Shown: positions 42,958 to 52,906, counted from the stretch's first letter. The stretch is DNA of 64,000 nt from CAZUHB01 sp964620445 (GCA_964620445.1 CAZUHB010000003.1:159035-223034), one strand, 5' to 3'. The notes: a model not told the origin generated them from the letters alone. A program made the numbers and translations.

Positions 42958-44064
42958 ATGAGAATCAGGAAATTTCTCTATTCATCGTGTTTCTTTTTTC
43001 TGCTCGCCGGCACGGCGTTCTGCCAGGGGCGCAAGATCCTACCCGTTGCCGGAGAGAGGCACTTGAACATCGACGCTTCCGGAAACAGGCTCGACACGCG
43101 CTCCCGGTACGGCGCCTCTATCTGGGACAACCTGGCGCAGACACCGTGGTTTTCGAGCATGACGGCGCCTTACACGTGGCTCGACTGGGGAGAGCTCGCC
43201 GACCAGGGGAACGCGCTTCCCGACGAGGTGATCGACGGATTCAGTTTTTCCTATTCCACCGATTATAACGGAAACGATATCAGCTGGGCGGTGTATTTCC
43301 ATGACGGCTGCACCGGATGGGGCGACATGTCGACCGTCCAGGAGGCAGGCTTCGTCTTTACCGGCCTACCCGGCGTCGGGATGTGAGGCGGCGGCTACTG
43401 GGGATGGGTAATCTCCGTCGATCTCGCCGATAGCGGCTCCGAATTCCTGCTGGGCAACAAAATCGGCATCGGCCAGTCGCTCCTCAAGCAGGCCATCACC
43501 TGCGGCCCCAGGCTCACCCGTCCTCCCAATGTGAGCGGAAACGGCCCGACGGGCACGGATGACTCCTTCGACATTTTCACACACCTGGGAACCCATAAGG
43601 GCACATACTGGTTCGGGGGATACCCGGCCAATCCCTACGCCAGCTTCAGGTTCGAGCTCTTCGGAGCGTCCGATCCGGCGTCGGGCACGGCCTACGGCGG
43701 CATCGGCCTGCAAGGGAACGACGCCGCACTCTACACGCTCGGCGAGTGGGCCGACGGCGAGACGGTCCGGTTCCTGCTGCGAAAGAACCGCATGGCGCAG
43801 GACGGCTGGATCGCGGCGAACTGGATCCCTTACTGGCAGCCCTGGCACCTGCCAAATCTGGATATCACTCTCGTGCCCAGGGTTCCCTTTCCTGTCGTCC
43901 TTCCCATGACGCCCGATCCCGTGGGTGATTTCGACCGCTTCGCTTACACCGTCGGCGCCGCGGGCGCGCATTCGAGGATCTACATCCAGGGTGCGCTCAC
44001 CGATTACTTCAGCGGCGGGCCTCTGGCGCCGGTGGACCTGTCGAACGCGGTTGTTTCAAACTGA
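42958..44064 (+). pseudogene. Secreted protein of the three-member family (copy 3), interrupted by TGA
   Basis: The frame opens at ATG 42958 with a signal peptide (FLYSSCFFFLLAGTAFCQ) and runs to TGA at 43384-43386. It then continues in the same frame with full family similarity to 44064 (VDLSNAVVSN end). The stop aligns with Trp in copy 2 (GNPWWPIWGW there, GVGM-stop-GGGYWGW here), so a single TGG-to-TGA change explains it. Downstream codons are intact and conserved, so the break is recent, is recoded, or is a sequencing error. If real, only a 142-residue N-terminal part is made. Confidence 0.75.
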
Positions 44065-44168
44065 CCCGCCCCGATCCGATTTCCAACTTGAGGTGGCCTT
44101 TCGCGATCAGCTTGGCCATAATGCAGCGGTTCATTTCAAACCTTTTCCAGAACAGTTGTGAGGTTGCC

Positions 44169-45455
44169 ATGCGCCGCTCGATTTTGATCGCTCTCTTCGT
44201 CGTTCTTTCCTGTTCCCTCGGGATCGCCGCCGAACCGAACACGCTCACCGATGCCCAGAAGGACGCCGGGTGGAAACTCCTCTTCGATGGAAAGACCACG
44301 GCCGGCTGGCGCGGTTACGGCCAGGACGGTTTTCCAGCCAAGGGCTGGGTGGTCGACGACGGCACGCTCCACATCCAGGCCGGCTCCGGCGCCGGCGACA
44401 TCATGACCGTCGACCAGTTCGGAGACTTCGATCTGTATCTCGAGTGGAAGGTCTCGAAGAAAGCCAACAGCGGCATCATGTACCGCGTGAGCGAAGACGA
44501 GAAATCGCCCTGGCAGACCGGTGTCGAGTACCAGATCCTCGACGACCTGGGCCACAACGCCGAGCCGACCAACAAGCATTCGGCCGGCGCCATGTACGGC
44601 CTCTATGCGCCGCCGAAAAACAAGCCCCAGAAGCCCGCGGGCGAATGGAACCGGTCGCGCATCGTGGCGCGCGGCACCCGGATCGAATTCTGGCTCAACG
44701 GCGTCCAGGTCGTGGACTGCGACATCGCGAGCGACGACTGGAAGGCGCGGCGCGACAAGAGCAAGTTCAAACCCTACAAGAAGTTCGGCCTCAACCGCAA
44801 GGGGCACATCGACCTGCAGGACCACGGGCACGATGTCTGGTTCCGCAACATCCGCATCCGCGATCTGTCCCCCAGGACCGACCGCGCACCGATCGCGCTC
44901 TTCAACGGCGAGAACATGGATGGCTGGTCCCATTTTCTGAGCGATGGCGGAGCGATGGACGAGGTGTGGCGCGTGGAGGACGGCATCATCATCTGCAAGG
45001 GACGCCCCGCCGGTTACATCTGCACCGAGAAGGAATTCAAGAATTTCATCCTCCGCCTGCAGTGGCGCTTCAATCCCGAGACCAGGAAGGAAGGGAACAG
45101 CGGTGTTCTCTTCCGCAAGACCGGCCCCGACAAGATCTGGCCCCGCTGTCTCGAGGCGCAGCTCATGTCGCGCAACGCGGGCGACTTCTGGATCATCGAG
45201 AACTTCCCGGTCAAGACCGCGCCGGAACGGACCAACGGCCGCAACGCCAAGAAAACGCACTGCAACGAGAACCCCGTGGGCGAGTGGAACGAGTACGAGA
45301 TCATCGTGAACAAGGGCGATGTGATCCTCATCGTCAACGGCGAGGTTCTGAACCGGGCCACCGATGCCGAGGAGATCGCGGGCAAGATCTGCCTCCAGTC
45401 GGAAGGGATCGAGATCCAGTTCCGCCGCATCTCGCTCGTCCCGCTCGACGATTGA
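44169..45455 (+). CDS. Secreted protein with two tandem DUF1080 (3-keto-disaccharide hydrolase-like) domains
   Basis: A 428-residue protein with a signal peptide (RRSILIALFVVLSCSLGIAA). Each half is a concanavalin-like DUF1080 domain: first WKLLFDGKTTAGWRGYGQ with YLEWKVSKKANSGIMYRV and TGVEYQILDD (about 25-225). The second has IALFNGENMDGWSHFL, ILRLQWRFNPETRKEGNSGV and WPRCLEAQLM (about 235-428). DUF1080 proteins are plentiful in Planctomycetota and related heterotrophs; some hydrolyse 3-ketosugars. The ATG at 44169 has GAGG upstream. Convergent with the S41 peptidase gene, 3 bases apart. Confidence 0.88.
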   Translation: MRRSILIALFVVLSCSLGIAAEPNTLTDAQKDAGWKLLFDGKTTAGWRGYGQDGFPAKGWVVDDGTLHIQAGSGAGDIMTVDQFGDFDLYLEWKVSKKANSGIMYRVSEDEKSPWQTGVEYQILDDLGHNAEPTNKHSAGAMYGLYAPPKNKPQKPAGEWNRSRIVARGTRIEFWLNGVQVVDCDIASDDWKARRDKSKFKPYKKFGLNRKGHIDLQDHGHDVWFRNIRIRDLSPRTDRAPIALFNGENMDGWSHFLSDGGAMDEVWRVEDGIIICKGRPAGYICTEKEFKNFILRLQWRFNPETRKEGNSGVLFRKTGPDKIWPRCLEAQLMSRNAGDFWIIENFPVKTAPERTNGRNAKKTHCNENPVGEWNEYEIIVNKGDVILIVNGEVLNRATDAEEIAGKICLQSEGIEIQFRRISLVPLDD

Positions 45456-45458
45456 CCG

Positions 45459-47300
45459 TCACCGGTCGAGCAGAAAGGCGCGCGCCCTGTCGAGCTGCGT
45501 ATCGGTCCTTCCGATGAGATCGGCGGCGGTGCGATCGACCCTCACGTCCGGCTCGATGCCGTTGCCGTCGTAGAGTTTTCCATCGGGCCGGAAGGACGCC
45601 ATCGACGAGAGCTTGCCGGTGATACGCGAATGGTGCAGCTGAACCGTCATCGACCGGCCGCTCCCCCCTCCGGTGGGCAAGCCGACGAGAACGACGTTGC
45701 GCCACCCCTTCAGAGCCCCCACGAAGATGTCGGTGGCGCTGAAGCAGTTCTCGTCGATGAGAACCGCAACGGGGCCGGCGAAGTGGAACGCCCCGGGATC
45801 GAGCGACCTGTCGAGCACGAAGTAGTGCCAGTCGCTGAACTCTCCCGCCGGCAGAGCCCACTCGGGTGTGAACGCGCCGCGGCATCGCTCGATCGCCCTC
45901 CTTTGCGCCGCGGTCCAGAGGCCGGCACCCGGCCTGTGCATGAAACGCGCCTCCAGATGGTCGAGAGGGAAATCGTCGGCCAGGCGGTAGGCGGCGACAT
46001 TTGCCACGTGCGGCGCCGTGCGCGCGTCGGTCAGAAAGGGGAACAGGGCGCGGATCGCATCGCGCGAGCCGCCCCCGTTGCCGCGCACGTCGACGATCAG
46101 TCCCGAACATTCGCGAAAGGAGTGCATCATTTCCCTCACGAGGACGGCGGCGCCGGAGTTCATCTCGGGGATGCGCAGATAGCCGATCTTGGCGCCGTCG
46201 AGAAGCCGCGACCGCGCGCGCGGCCACACGCCATGGAGCGCCTTCCGGGTTTCCAGATCGAAGAGGCCTTTCTTGACGGCTCTGCCGTCGAGCGATGCGA
46301 AGGTCACCTCGACCTTTCGCGAGAACTTCAATCCGAGCTCGTGTCGCACGAGGTTCACGTTGCGCAGGGTGCGCAGCGCGCAGCGGCGCACGAAATGTTC
46401 CGCCACGCGCGGCGCATAGCGCGATGCGGCCTCCACCCAGCGATCGATCGCCACATCGTCGATGCGCGTCACGCGCGGCGCCCCGTCCAGGACGAAACCG
46501 CTTCTGTCCGGCTCGAAAGCCACGTAGCAATCACCCGCCCTGTCGATGAGAAAGGGAAGAAAGTGGTTCCCCCGCAGAGAGGGCCCTCTCACGCGCGCGT
46601 GGCCGTCGCCCAGGAGGGCGATCGCCTTCTCGAGCTGCAGCCCGAAATCGAGAAGCGAGATCCCGTCGCCCAGGCCGGCGCGGATCGCGTCGAGGATCTT
46701 CTCATGGTCCACGTCACGGCGCTTGAGATAGGAGTGGCGGCTCTTCAGTAGGTACTCGAGCTGATCGAGGTCCTTGGCCGCCTCGGGGGCCGAAACCGCG
46801 GGGCCCGTTCCGTCCGGGTCGATCCTGGTCGTGAGCCAGGAAAATTCGGCGGGCACGCCCGACGCGTGGCGCCGGTCGATCCGCTTCACCGAAAGGCCGC
46901 TCGGGCGGTCGCGGCCCGACGCCCGAAGGTTGGCGCGCCAGAGCGCCTGGCGGTTGGCGGCGGTCATGGCAACGCCTTTCAGGGTCTTGACCTGCTCCGA
47001 CTTTCCGGCGCGCACCACCAGATCGACGGTTTTGGCCGGACGGTGGCCCATCTCGCTGAGAGCCTGCACCAGATCCTCGGTGAATCTTTTTTTCGCCCGC
47101 CTTCCGTAGGCCTTGCGGCAGAAGCCGATCAGATCGTCGGCCTTCACCTCATCGATGCCGACGAGGGTGTACCACACACCGTCGACCTCGACGCGCGCTG
47201 TCCAGTCGTCCCACTGAACAGCGCTGAAAGGACTGAGCTTCTCGTAGTCGCCGGGCGCGGAGAAGAGCGCGGCAAGAAGAGGGAAGATGATCAACGACAT
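45459..47300 (-). CDS. Exported S41-family (tail-specific-like) serine peptidase
   Basis: A 613-residue protein; ATG at 47300 after GGGAGT, short hydrophobic signal (LIIFPLLAALFSA). S41 features lie in the C-terminal half: IGYLRIPEMNSG, GLIVDVRGNGGGSRDAIRAL, the catalytic Ser in IDENCFSATDIFVGAL (Ser521), VLVGLPTGGGSGRSMTVQL, and the DGNGIEPDVRVD end typical of S41. No clear PDZ domain is visible. It is the last gene of a GntR-ABC-permease operon, 20 bases after the permease gene, hinting at a role in the same stress or export response. Confidence 0.82.
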   Translation of the reverse strand: MSLIIFPLLAALFSAPGDYEKLSPFSAVQWDDWTARVEVDGVWYTLVGIDEVKADDLIGFCRKAYGRRAKKRFTEDLVQALSEMGHRPAKTVDLVVRAGKSEQVKTLKGVAMTAANRQALWRANLRASGRDRPSGLSVKRIDRRHASGVPAEFSWLTTRIDPDGTGPAVSAPEAAKDLDQLEYLLKSRHSYLKRRDVDHEKILDAIRAGLGDGISLLDFGLQLEKAIALLGDGHARVRGPSLRGNHFLPFLIDRAGDCYVAFEPDRSGFVLDGAPRVTRIDDVAIDRWVEAASRYAPRVAEHFVRRCALRTLRNVNLVRHELGLKFSRKVEVTFASLDGRAVKKGLFDLETRKALHGVWPRARSRLLDGAKIGYLRIPEMNSGAAVLVREMMHSFRECSGLIVDVRGNGGGSRDAIRALFPFLTDARTAPHVANVAAYRLADDFPLDHLEARFMHRPGAGLWTAAQRRAIERCRGAFTPEWALPAGEFSDWHYFVLDRSLDPGAFHFAGPVAVLIDENCFSATDIFVGALKGWRNVVLVGLPTGGGSGRSMTVQLHHSRITGKLSSMASFRPDGKLYDGNGIEPDVRVDRTAADLIGRTDTQLDRARAFLLDR

Positions 47301-47320
47301 CGATCGACTCCCAAACCGAA

Positions 47321-49303
47321 TCAAACCTTGCTGTGGATCAACATGGCGGGCGCCGTTTCAGCCTCCACCACCGGACTGACACGGTAAGCCCTCCTCGTTT
47401 CGAGCACGAAGCAGAGGACGGCGACCATCACACCGCCGACAAGAACGAACGCCGCCCAGAAAAGGCAGCGGCCCCTCGACGCACCCAATCGCGCGAGACG
47501 CCTCGCCGTGAAGACGGCCAGGACAAGGGCGAAGAGGAGATTGGCCGCCGGCAGCCACATCCTTTTTTGGCCGCTGATCAGAGGATCGACCAGATCGGCA
47601 TGGCAGAAAGTCATCCTCGGTATCGAGGGATTCTGGATGAACGAGGCGACCTGAAAGAGAGGCGCCCTGAGAACACTCAGCGCGTAGACACAGAACCCCT
47701 TGCACTTCTGGTGCGTGTCGTGGAGCCGGTATTCGTGGGCGAAGAGGGCCTTGCCGTCAGAATCGCGGTACTCGACAGCGGGCGCGATCGGATCGGTTTG
47801 GGCGACGACGAAGGCCGGTTTTTCGACTCCGGCCGGCTCGATCTTCAACTCCTCGGGCGCGTTCTCGAAGGCGGTCCCGTTCCAGGAGTAGACGCCCCTT
47901 TCGCCCTTCACGTAGGTGCGGTTCACCGCTTCATAAGTCTGGCCGTCCTTGACGATCTGGGCCTCCGTTGACGACAGGACAACCACCTCGCGGAAACGGT
48001 CGTTGTCGGGAAGGGGCAACCTCTCGAAACGGTCCTTTCCTTCCCTGATATGATACCTCCAGATCGTTCCGTCGGAGCGGTCCCCGATCATGGCGACGTG
48101 GTGGTTTCCGCGTATCCGGAAATCTTCCACATCCCGCGAGAAGGGTTCTTTCGAGTTCTCCTTGGGCACGGTCACCACCGACGGACCGCCCTCGTTCCCA
48201 GGGGCGGATGTTCTGAAGAGATGGACCGTACCCGTCGACCTGTTCAGGTAACAGGTCACATGGCCTCCGAAAAATGCGACCCGGTCCCAGGAGTCCCCGA
48301 AATTGAAGAGCTTCCGGTGCCACACCGGACGAAACCGCTGCCGGATCTCGTCCCATCCCGCTCGGAAGGGCCACCACTGCGCGCAGTGACGGTTTCGCGT
48401 CCCGCTGGTCTCGGGGTATTGAAAGGGCCCCGTGGGCTGATGGTCCGCGTCGCACTCCAGGTATCCCTGGCCATTCTTGCTCGTCTTGACAAGGCGAAAC
48501 TCTCCGTCCGGCATCTCGACGATCCACGGATAGTCGCCGAAGATCGACGTGCGGAGCTCGTCCTGGGTCAGGCTGATCGAATGCCCCGAAGTGAGCATGA
48601 GGCCGAGACCGACCGCGATCGCCGTCAGCCAATGGGTCTTTCCGGTCAGGGAGCGATCCGGATCGCGACCCTGGATGTAGTTTCCGTAAGCGATGACGAG
48701 AAAGAGCGCGGTCAGGCCGAGGTGAAGGATCACGTGGAGCCAGAGGGCGCTCGCCCACTGGTCGCCGAAAGAAACGGCCAGGTTGGTGATACCGACGAAA
48801 AGGCCGAATTCGAGAGCCCCTCCGATCACGATCCTCCAGATCCATCCGACGCGCAGCGACCCCGCGCAGAACGCCGCACCGAATCCGCTGAAGGCCAGCG
48901 TGCCCGCGCCCAGGTAGGTCCAGAACCGTCCCCATCGGGCGATGGAGGCGTTCTGGTCCCAGAGACCGGGAAAGAGCATCTGAAAGATCAGGGGCGCCGC
49001 GAGCCAGATCGCGACCAGGGCGAGGCAGGCGCCGACCTTGACGCAGAAGATCTTCGCCCGGCTCACCGGTCTGTGGCGCAGGTATTCGTCGGTTCGCGTC
49101 AATTCGTCGCGGATCGCGCCAAAGGCGCCGAGAGCGATCGCGCTGATCCACCAGACGGTCATGACGTCGGGGAAGGTGCGCATGTCGGGATTGATCCAGA
49201 CCTTTTCGAATCCGGCTTCCTGAAAGATGCAGAGCGGAACGGCCGTACCGAAGGTGAGGAAAAAGAGAAGCCAGTTCGCGTCTTTCTTGAGTAGGGCTTT
49301 CAT
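47321..49303 (-). CDS. ABC-2-like permease with large extracytoplasmic insert
   Basis: A 660-residue membrane protein. Six or seven hydrophobic helices lie in residues 10-235 (WLLFFLTFGTAVPLC, DVMTVWWISAIALGAFG, VKVGACLALVAIWLAAPLIF and others), with the EYLRHRPVSRAKIFCVK motif common in ABC-2 permeases. A soluble segment of about 340 residues (260-595) has recurring WRYHIREGKDRF-type strands and may be a beta-propeller. Two final helices end the protein. Its start overlaps the ATPase gene stop by one base (TAATG), so the two form one transporter. Cargo unknown. Confidence 0.75.
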   Translation of the reverse strand: MKALLKKDANWLLFFLTFGTAVPLCIFQEAGFEKVWINPDMRTFPDVMTVWWISAIALGAFGAIRDELTRTDEYLRHRPVSRAKIFCVKVGACLALVAIWLAAPLIFQMLFPGLWDQNASIARWGRFWTYLGAGTLAFSGFGAAFCAGSLRVGWIWRIVIGGALEFGLFVGITNLAVSFGDQWASALWLHVILHLGLTALFLVIAYGNYIQGRDPDRSLTGKTHWLTAIAVGLGLMLTSGHSISLTQDELRTSIFGDYPWIVEMPDGEFRLVKTSKNGQGYLECDADHQPTGPFQYPETSGTRNRHCAQWWPFRAGWDEIRQRFRPVWHRKLFNFGDSWDRVAFFGGHVTCYLNRSTGTVHLFRTSAPGNEGGPSVVTVPKENSKEPFSRDVEDFRIRGNHHVAMIGDRSDGTIWRYHIREGKDRFERLPLPDNDRFREVVVLSSTEAQIVKDGQTYEAVNRTYVKGERGVYSWNGTAFENAPEELKIEPAGVEKPAFVVAQTDPIAPAVEYRDSDGKALFAHEYRLHDTHQKCKGFCVYALSVLRAPLFQVASFIQNPSIPRMTFCHADLVDPLISGQKRMWLPAANLLFALVLAVFTARRLARLGASRGRCLFWAAFVLVGGVMVAVLCFVLETRRAYRVSPVVEAETAPAMLIHSKV

Positions 49304-50226
49304 TATTGCGACTCCCTGTTTCGAAGGAGAGATTCGGTTTTGTCATTGCGGGTGGTGATGTCGAGAAAAAGTTCCTCCAACGTGGGGACGGCCGGATCGG
49401 AGAGAGTGGCGCTGCCATTCAGCAGGGCCGCCTCGCGCTCCCCGTCGAAGTCGAGCAGGGTCAGATCGAAACCCTGCCGCCTGGGGCGGGCCCTGAGCAG
49501 GCCGTCCACAGTGGGAGGTATGCGGCCCATTTCCCCATCGCGGTTCCAGTGGCGTTTCTGAACACGCTTGCGCAGATCGACCATGGTGGCGTCGACCACG
49601 AGCCTTCCCTGGTCGAGGATGCCCACGCGATCGGCGATCCGCTCCACATCGGTGAGGATGTGGGACGAAAAGAGCACGCTGCACCCCTGGTCGCTCAACA
49701 GGTCGATCATGGCATCGAGAAACTCGCGGCGCATCACCACATCGAGCCCCATGGCCGGATCGTCGAAGATGACCACTTCCGGTTCGGCCGCCACGGCAAA
49801 GATGAGCGAGAGCTGCGCCCGCTGCCCGCGCGACAGAAGGCCGATGTGCTTGTCGATCGGCAGGCCGCAGCGCTTGATGGCCGCCTCGGCGTAGGAGCGC
49901 CTGAACCGGGGCCGCGTATCGCTCTCGAAGGAGACCGCGTCCTTGACGCGCATCGACGCGTAGAGCCGGTGCCCCTCGGAGATGTAGCCGATGCGGTCCC
50001 GGTCGACAGGAGCGATCGCCTGGCTGTCAACGCCGAGGATCCTCGCCGTTCCCCGCATCGGCGCCAGAAAGCCGAGCAGAATGCGCAGGGCGGTCGTCTT
50101 CCCGGACCCGTTCCGACCGAGAAGGGCGAAGACCTCGCCAGGCCGCACATCGAAGGTCAATCCCCGCAGAACGTCGAGTTCGCCGAAGTGGCGGTAGACA
50201 TTGTCAAACACGATCGGTCGGCTCAT
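49303..50226 (-). CDS. ABC transporter ATP-binding protein
   Basis: A 307-residue ATPase: Walker A GRNGSGKTTAL, signature LSRGQRAQLSL, Walker B EVVIFDDPAMGLD, H-loop SSHILTDV. The C-terminal 90 residues are an extra domain as in YtrB/CcmA-like exporters. It follows the GntR gene by 4 bases, and the permease overlaps its stop. YtrABC-type operons respond to cell-envelope antibiotics in Firmicutes; that is an analogy only. Confidence 0.9.
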   Translation of the reverse strand: MSRPIVFDNVYRHFGELDVLRGLTFDVRPGEVFALLGRNGSGKTTALRILLGFLAPMRGTARILGVDSQAIAPVDRDRIGYISEGHRLYASMRVKDAVSFESDTRPRFRRSYAEAAIKRCGLPIDKHIGLLSRGQRAQLSLIFAVAAEPEVVIFDDPAMGLDVVMRREFLDAMIDLLSDQGCSVLFSSHILTDVERIADRVGILDQGRLVVDATMVDLRKRVQKRHWNRDGEMGRIPPTVDGLLRARPRRQGFDLTLLDFDGEREAALLNGSATLSDPAVPTLEELFLDITTRNDKTESLLRNRESQ

Positions 50227-50230
50227 CAGA

Positions 50231-50626
50231 TCACCTCTCCTCCTTATCGAATCGAAGCCCCTTCATCCCCTTCTCGAGCGCCTTGCGGATCTCGTCCGCC
50301 CTGAACCCGAGGTGAAAGGCTTCGGTCAACGTACGTTTCAAAAGGCTGTCGAGCTGCCGGCGCCGCTCCCCGTCCTTGAGAACGTTTGCCCGTCCCAGAA
50401 CAAAACAGCCTGCTCCCTGGCGCCGGACAACGACGCCGTCCTTTTCGAGGGCCTCGTAGGCCCGGATCACAGTGTTCGGATTCACGGCAACCTCTTTGGC
50501 AAGTTCCCGGACCGATGGGAGCTTGTCGCCCTGGGAAAGGTCACCCCGGGCGATCGATCCCTTCACCTGGAAGACGATCTGCTCGAATATCGGCTCGGCT
50601 GACTGCGGATCGATTCGGATCAACAC
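50231..50626 (-). CDS. GntR-family (YtrA-subfamily) transcriptional regulator
   Basis: A 131-residue repressor-like protein: IDPQSAEPIFEQIVFQVK start, winged helix-turn-helix LPSVRELAKEVAVNPNTVIRAYEALEKDGVV, then a short helical tail without a large effector domain, the YtrA layout. Such regulators repress their own ABC operon. It is the first gene of the operon, and a near-perfect dyad lies 40 bases upstream of its ATG. Confidence 0.9.
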   Translation of the reverse strand: MLIRIDPQSAEPIFEQIVFQVKGSIARGDLSQGDKLPSVRELAKEVAVNPNTVIRAYEALEKDGVVVRRQGAGCFVLGRANVLKDGERRRQLDSLLKRTLTEAFHLGFRADEIRKALEKGMKGLRFDKEER

Positions 50627-50665
50627 CGCTTGGATCCTTTCGTTGGAAAAACGGCAAGTTGTGTC

Positions 50666-50692
50666 AACTGTTCTATATTAGATAGTACAGTT
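50666..50692. promoter_or_regulatory. Candidate GntR operator
   Basis: An 11-5-11 dyad, AACTGTTCTAT-ATTAG-ATAGTACAGTT, with 10 of 11 arm positions paired. It is placed upstream of the GntR gene in the only AT-rich stretch nearby, where its promoter must lie. It fits autoregulation by a YtrA-type dimer. Confidence 0.65.
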
Positions 50693-50857
50693 AATACAAT
50701 CTTGCAACCCTTTTTTAAAAATTTCCCGTCCTCTTGCGGAAGCGACTGTCTTCCCTATTCCGCGCGGAAGAAGTAAACTCTTTCTCATCAACAGCATCCG
50801 GCCTCGGGACCGCGGGCCTGTTGCGACATGATTCGAGATCGATCCGCCGGAGAATCG

Positions 50858-52906
50858 ATGAGCTCCACGACCGAAATATTTCTCAGGCCCATCTGGCCCG
50901 GTGCCGCCCTTATCGTGGCAGCGGTGTTCGTCGCCTACCTCCCCGCGCTCGACGCGGGCTTCATCTGGGACGACGAGGATTATGTCACTCACAATCCGGA
51001 GATCCGCACGGCCGAGGGGCTTTGGAGTATCTGGTCCGAGCCGTCGTCCCTGCCCCAGTACTACCCGCTCGTCCACACCACCTACTGGATCGAGTACCAC
51101 CTCTGGGAACTCGACCCGTTCGGCTATCACCTGGTCAATATCGTTCTCCACGCGGCCGGGTGCGTGCTGCTCTTCGCGGTGCTCCGGTGCCTCGGGATCC
51201 CGCTCGCCTTCCTTGTGGCGGCGGTCTTCGCGCTCCATCCGGTGCACGTCGAATCGGTGGCGTGGGTCACGGAGCGCAAGAACGTCCTGGCAGGGTTCTT
51301 CTACTTTCTCGCCCTCCTCGCCTGGCTCCGGTGGCAGCCTCTTGACGGGACCGGGGAGCGCCCTCGTCGATCGCCGATTCTCTACTGGCTGGCGCTCGCG
51401 GCTTTCTGCCTCGCGCTTCTTTCCAAGACGGTGACCTGCTCCCTTCCGGCGGTGATCCTCCTGCTCATCTGGTGGAAGAAGGGCTCTGTCAGGGGCCGTG
51501 AAATCATCGCCACGCTGCCCTTCTTCGCCCTCGGCCTCTGCATGGCGCTCGTCACGGCAATCATGGAAAAGGAACACGTCCTCGCCCAGGGCGCGGACTG
51601 GGATTTCTCGCTGGTGGAGCGGTGCCTCATCGCGGGCCGCGCCTTGTGGTTCTATGCGGCCAAGCTCGTCTGGCCCTTCGACCTCTGTTTCAACTACACG
51701 CGCTGGTCGATCGACAGCGCATCGTGGTTGCAGTACGCCTTTCCGCTCCTGATCGTTCTGGCCGCCGGCGGGCTCTGGCTCCTGCGCCGCCCCATCGGGC
51801 GTGGTCCGCTCGCCGCCCTGCTCATCTTCGCCGGCAGCCTCGTGCCCGCGCTCGGATTCTTCAACGTCTATCCCATGGTCTATTCCTTCGTGGCCGACCA
51901 TTTTCAATATCTGGCGAGCGTGAGCATGATCGCCCTCGCCTGCACGATCGGCGCCGTTGCCACAAAAAGGCTCGCTTCCGTACAGGCCCGATGGATTCCG
52001 GCTCTGTGCGCGGTCTTTTTACTCCTCACGCTCGGAACCCTGACCTGGCGCCAGAGCCTGATCTACGAAAACCTCGAGACCCTCTGGACCGACACCATCG
52101 AAAAGAATCCTGAATCGTGGCTCGCGCTCGGCAACCTGGGCGGCATGCGCGTCGACCAGGAACGGTACAGCGACGCCCGGCAGCTGCTGCAGTCCTCACT
52201 CGAGGTTCGGGACCGGAATCCTCAAGCCCACAACAATCTCGGCCTTGTTTATCTTCAGACCGGGAATATTCCAGAGGCGCGCCATCATCTCGAAAAGGCG
52301 CTCGCCCAAAGGGACGACTTTGCCGAAACGCACAACAACTACGGGGTCCTCCTCTGGAGGACGGAAGATCTGGACGGAGCGGAAGAACACTTCAACCGCG
52401 CCGTCGAAATCGAACCCCTCTATCCAGCCCCTCACCGAAACCTGGCCGAACTCTACCTGGAGAGAGGAAAGGTCGACGAAGCCCTGCGCTCTATCCGAAA
52501 GTCGCTCTCCCTTCAGCCGGGAGATTTCGACCTGCGCCTCGCCCTCGGCCGCATCCTGGCGGATACGAGCAGCGCCAACGAGGCGCTCGGCCAGTACGTC
52601 GTGCTCCTCCGTCTGAAACCGGGAGACGGGACAGTGTTGAGCGAAATGGCGCGCCTCATGGCCCGTGCGCCTCGCGCGCCCGATCCTTCGCGTATCGTGC
52701 GGAACGCCGAGAAGGCCTGCGCATCGCTCGGCGGACAGATTCCGGATCTGCTCCACGCCCTGGCCGCTGCCCTTGCCGAGCAAAGACGTTATGCCGAAGC
52801 GGCTGCGGCCGAGGAGCGCGCCATCGAGCTGGCACGAAGTCAGGGCCGCGACCAGGATGCGGCCGAATACGCGCGGAAGCTCTCCGAGTACAATGGGCAG
52901 CGTTAA
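50858..52906 (+). CDS. Membrane GT-C-like protein with C-terminal TPRs (TMTC-like)
   Basis: A 682-residue protein; ATG at 50858 after CCGGAGA. About ten hydrophobic segments occupy residues 1-400, opening with a first loop containing FIWDDEDYVTHNPEIR, similar to the acidic catalytic-loop motif of GT-C enzymes and of TMTC proteins. HPVHVESVAWVTERKN is the other family hallmark. Residues 430-680 hold about six TPR units (AHNNLGLVYLQTGNIPEARHHL, NNYGVLLWRTEDLDGAEEHF). Such proteins are proposed protein O-glycosyltransferases using lipid-linked sugars. No operon partner is seen. Confidence 0.8.
   Translation: MSSTTEIFLRPIWPGAALIVAAVFVAYLPALDAGFIWDDEDYVTHNPEIRTAEGLWSIWSEPSSLPQYYPLVHTTYWIEYHLWELDPFGYHLVNIVLHAAGCVLLFAVLRCLGIPLAFLVAAVFALHPVHVESVAWVTERKNVLAGFFYFLALLAWLRWQPLDGTGERPRRSPILYWLALAAFCLALLSKTVTCSLPAVILLLIWWKKGSVRGREIIATLPFFALGLCMALVTAIMEKEHVLAQGADWDFSLVERCLIAGRALWFYAAKLVWPFDLCFNYTRWSIDSASWLQYAFPLLIVLAAGGLWLLRRPIGRGPLAALLIFAGSLVPALGFFNVYPMVYSFVADHFQYLASVSMIALACTIGAVATKRLASVQARWIPALCAVFLLLTLGTLTWRQSLIYENLETLWTDTIEKNPESWLALGNLGGMRVDQERYSDARQLLQSSLEVRDRNPQAHNNLGLVYLQTGNIPEARHHLEKALAQRDDFAETHNNYGVLLWRTEDLDGAEEHFNRAVEIEPLYPAPHRNLAELYLERGKVDEALRSIRKSLSLQPGDFDLRLALGRILADTSSANEALGQYVVLLRLKPGDGTVLSEMARLMARAPRAPDPSRIVRNAEKACASLGGQIPDLLHALAAALAEQRRYAEAAAAEERAIELARSQGRDQDAAEYARKLSEYNGQR

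Noticed and set aside
43384..43386. In-frame TGA as selenocysteine or a TGA-recoding genetic code
   Set aside because: TGA ends several normal genes here (for example mqnC and ubiE), the aligned residue is Trp rather than Cys, and I see no SECIS-like hairpin directly after it.
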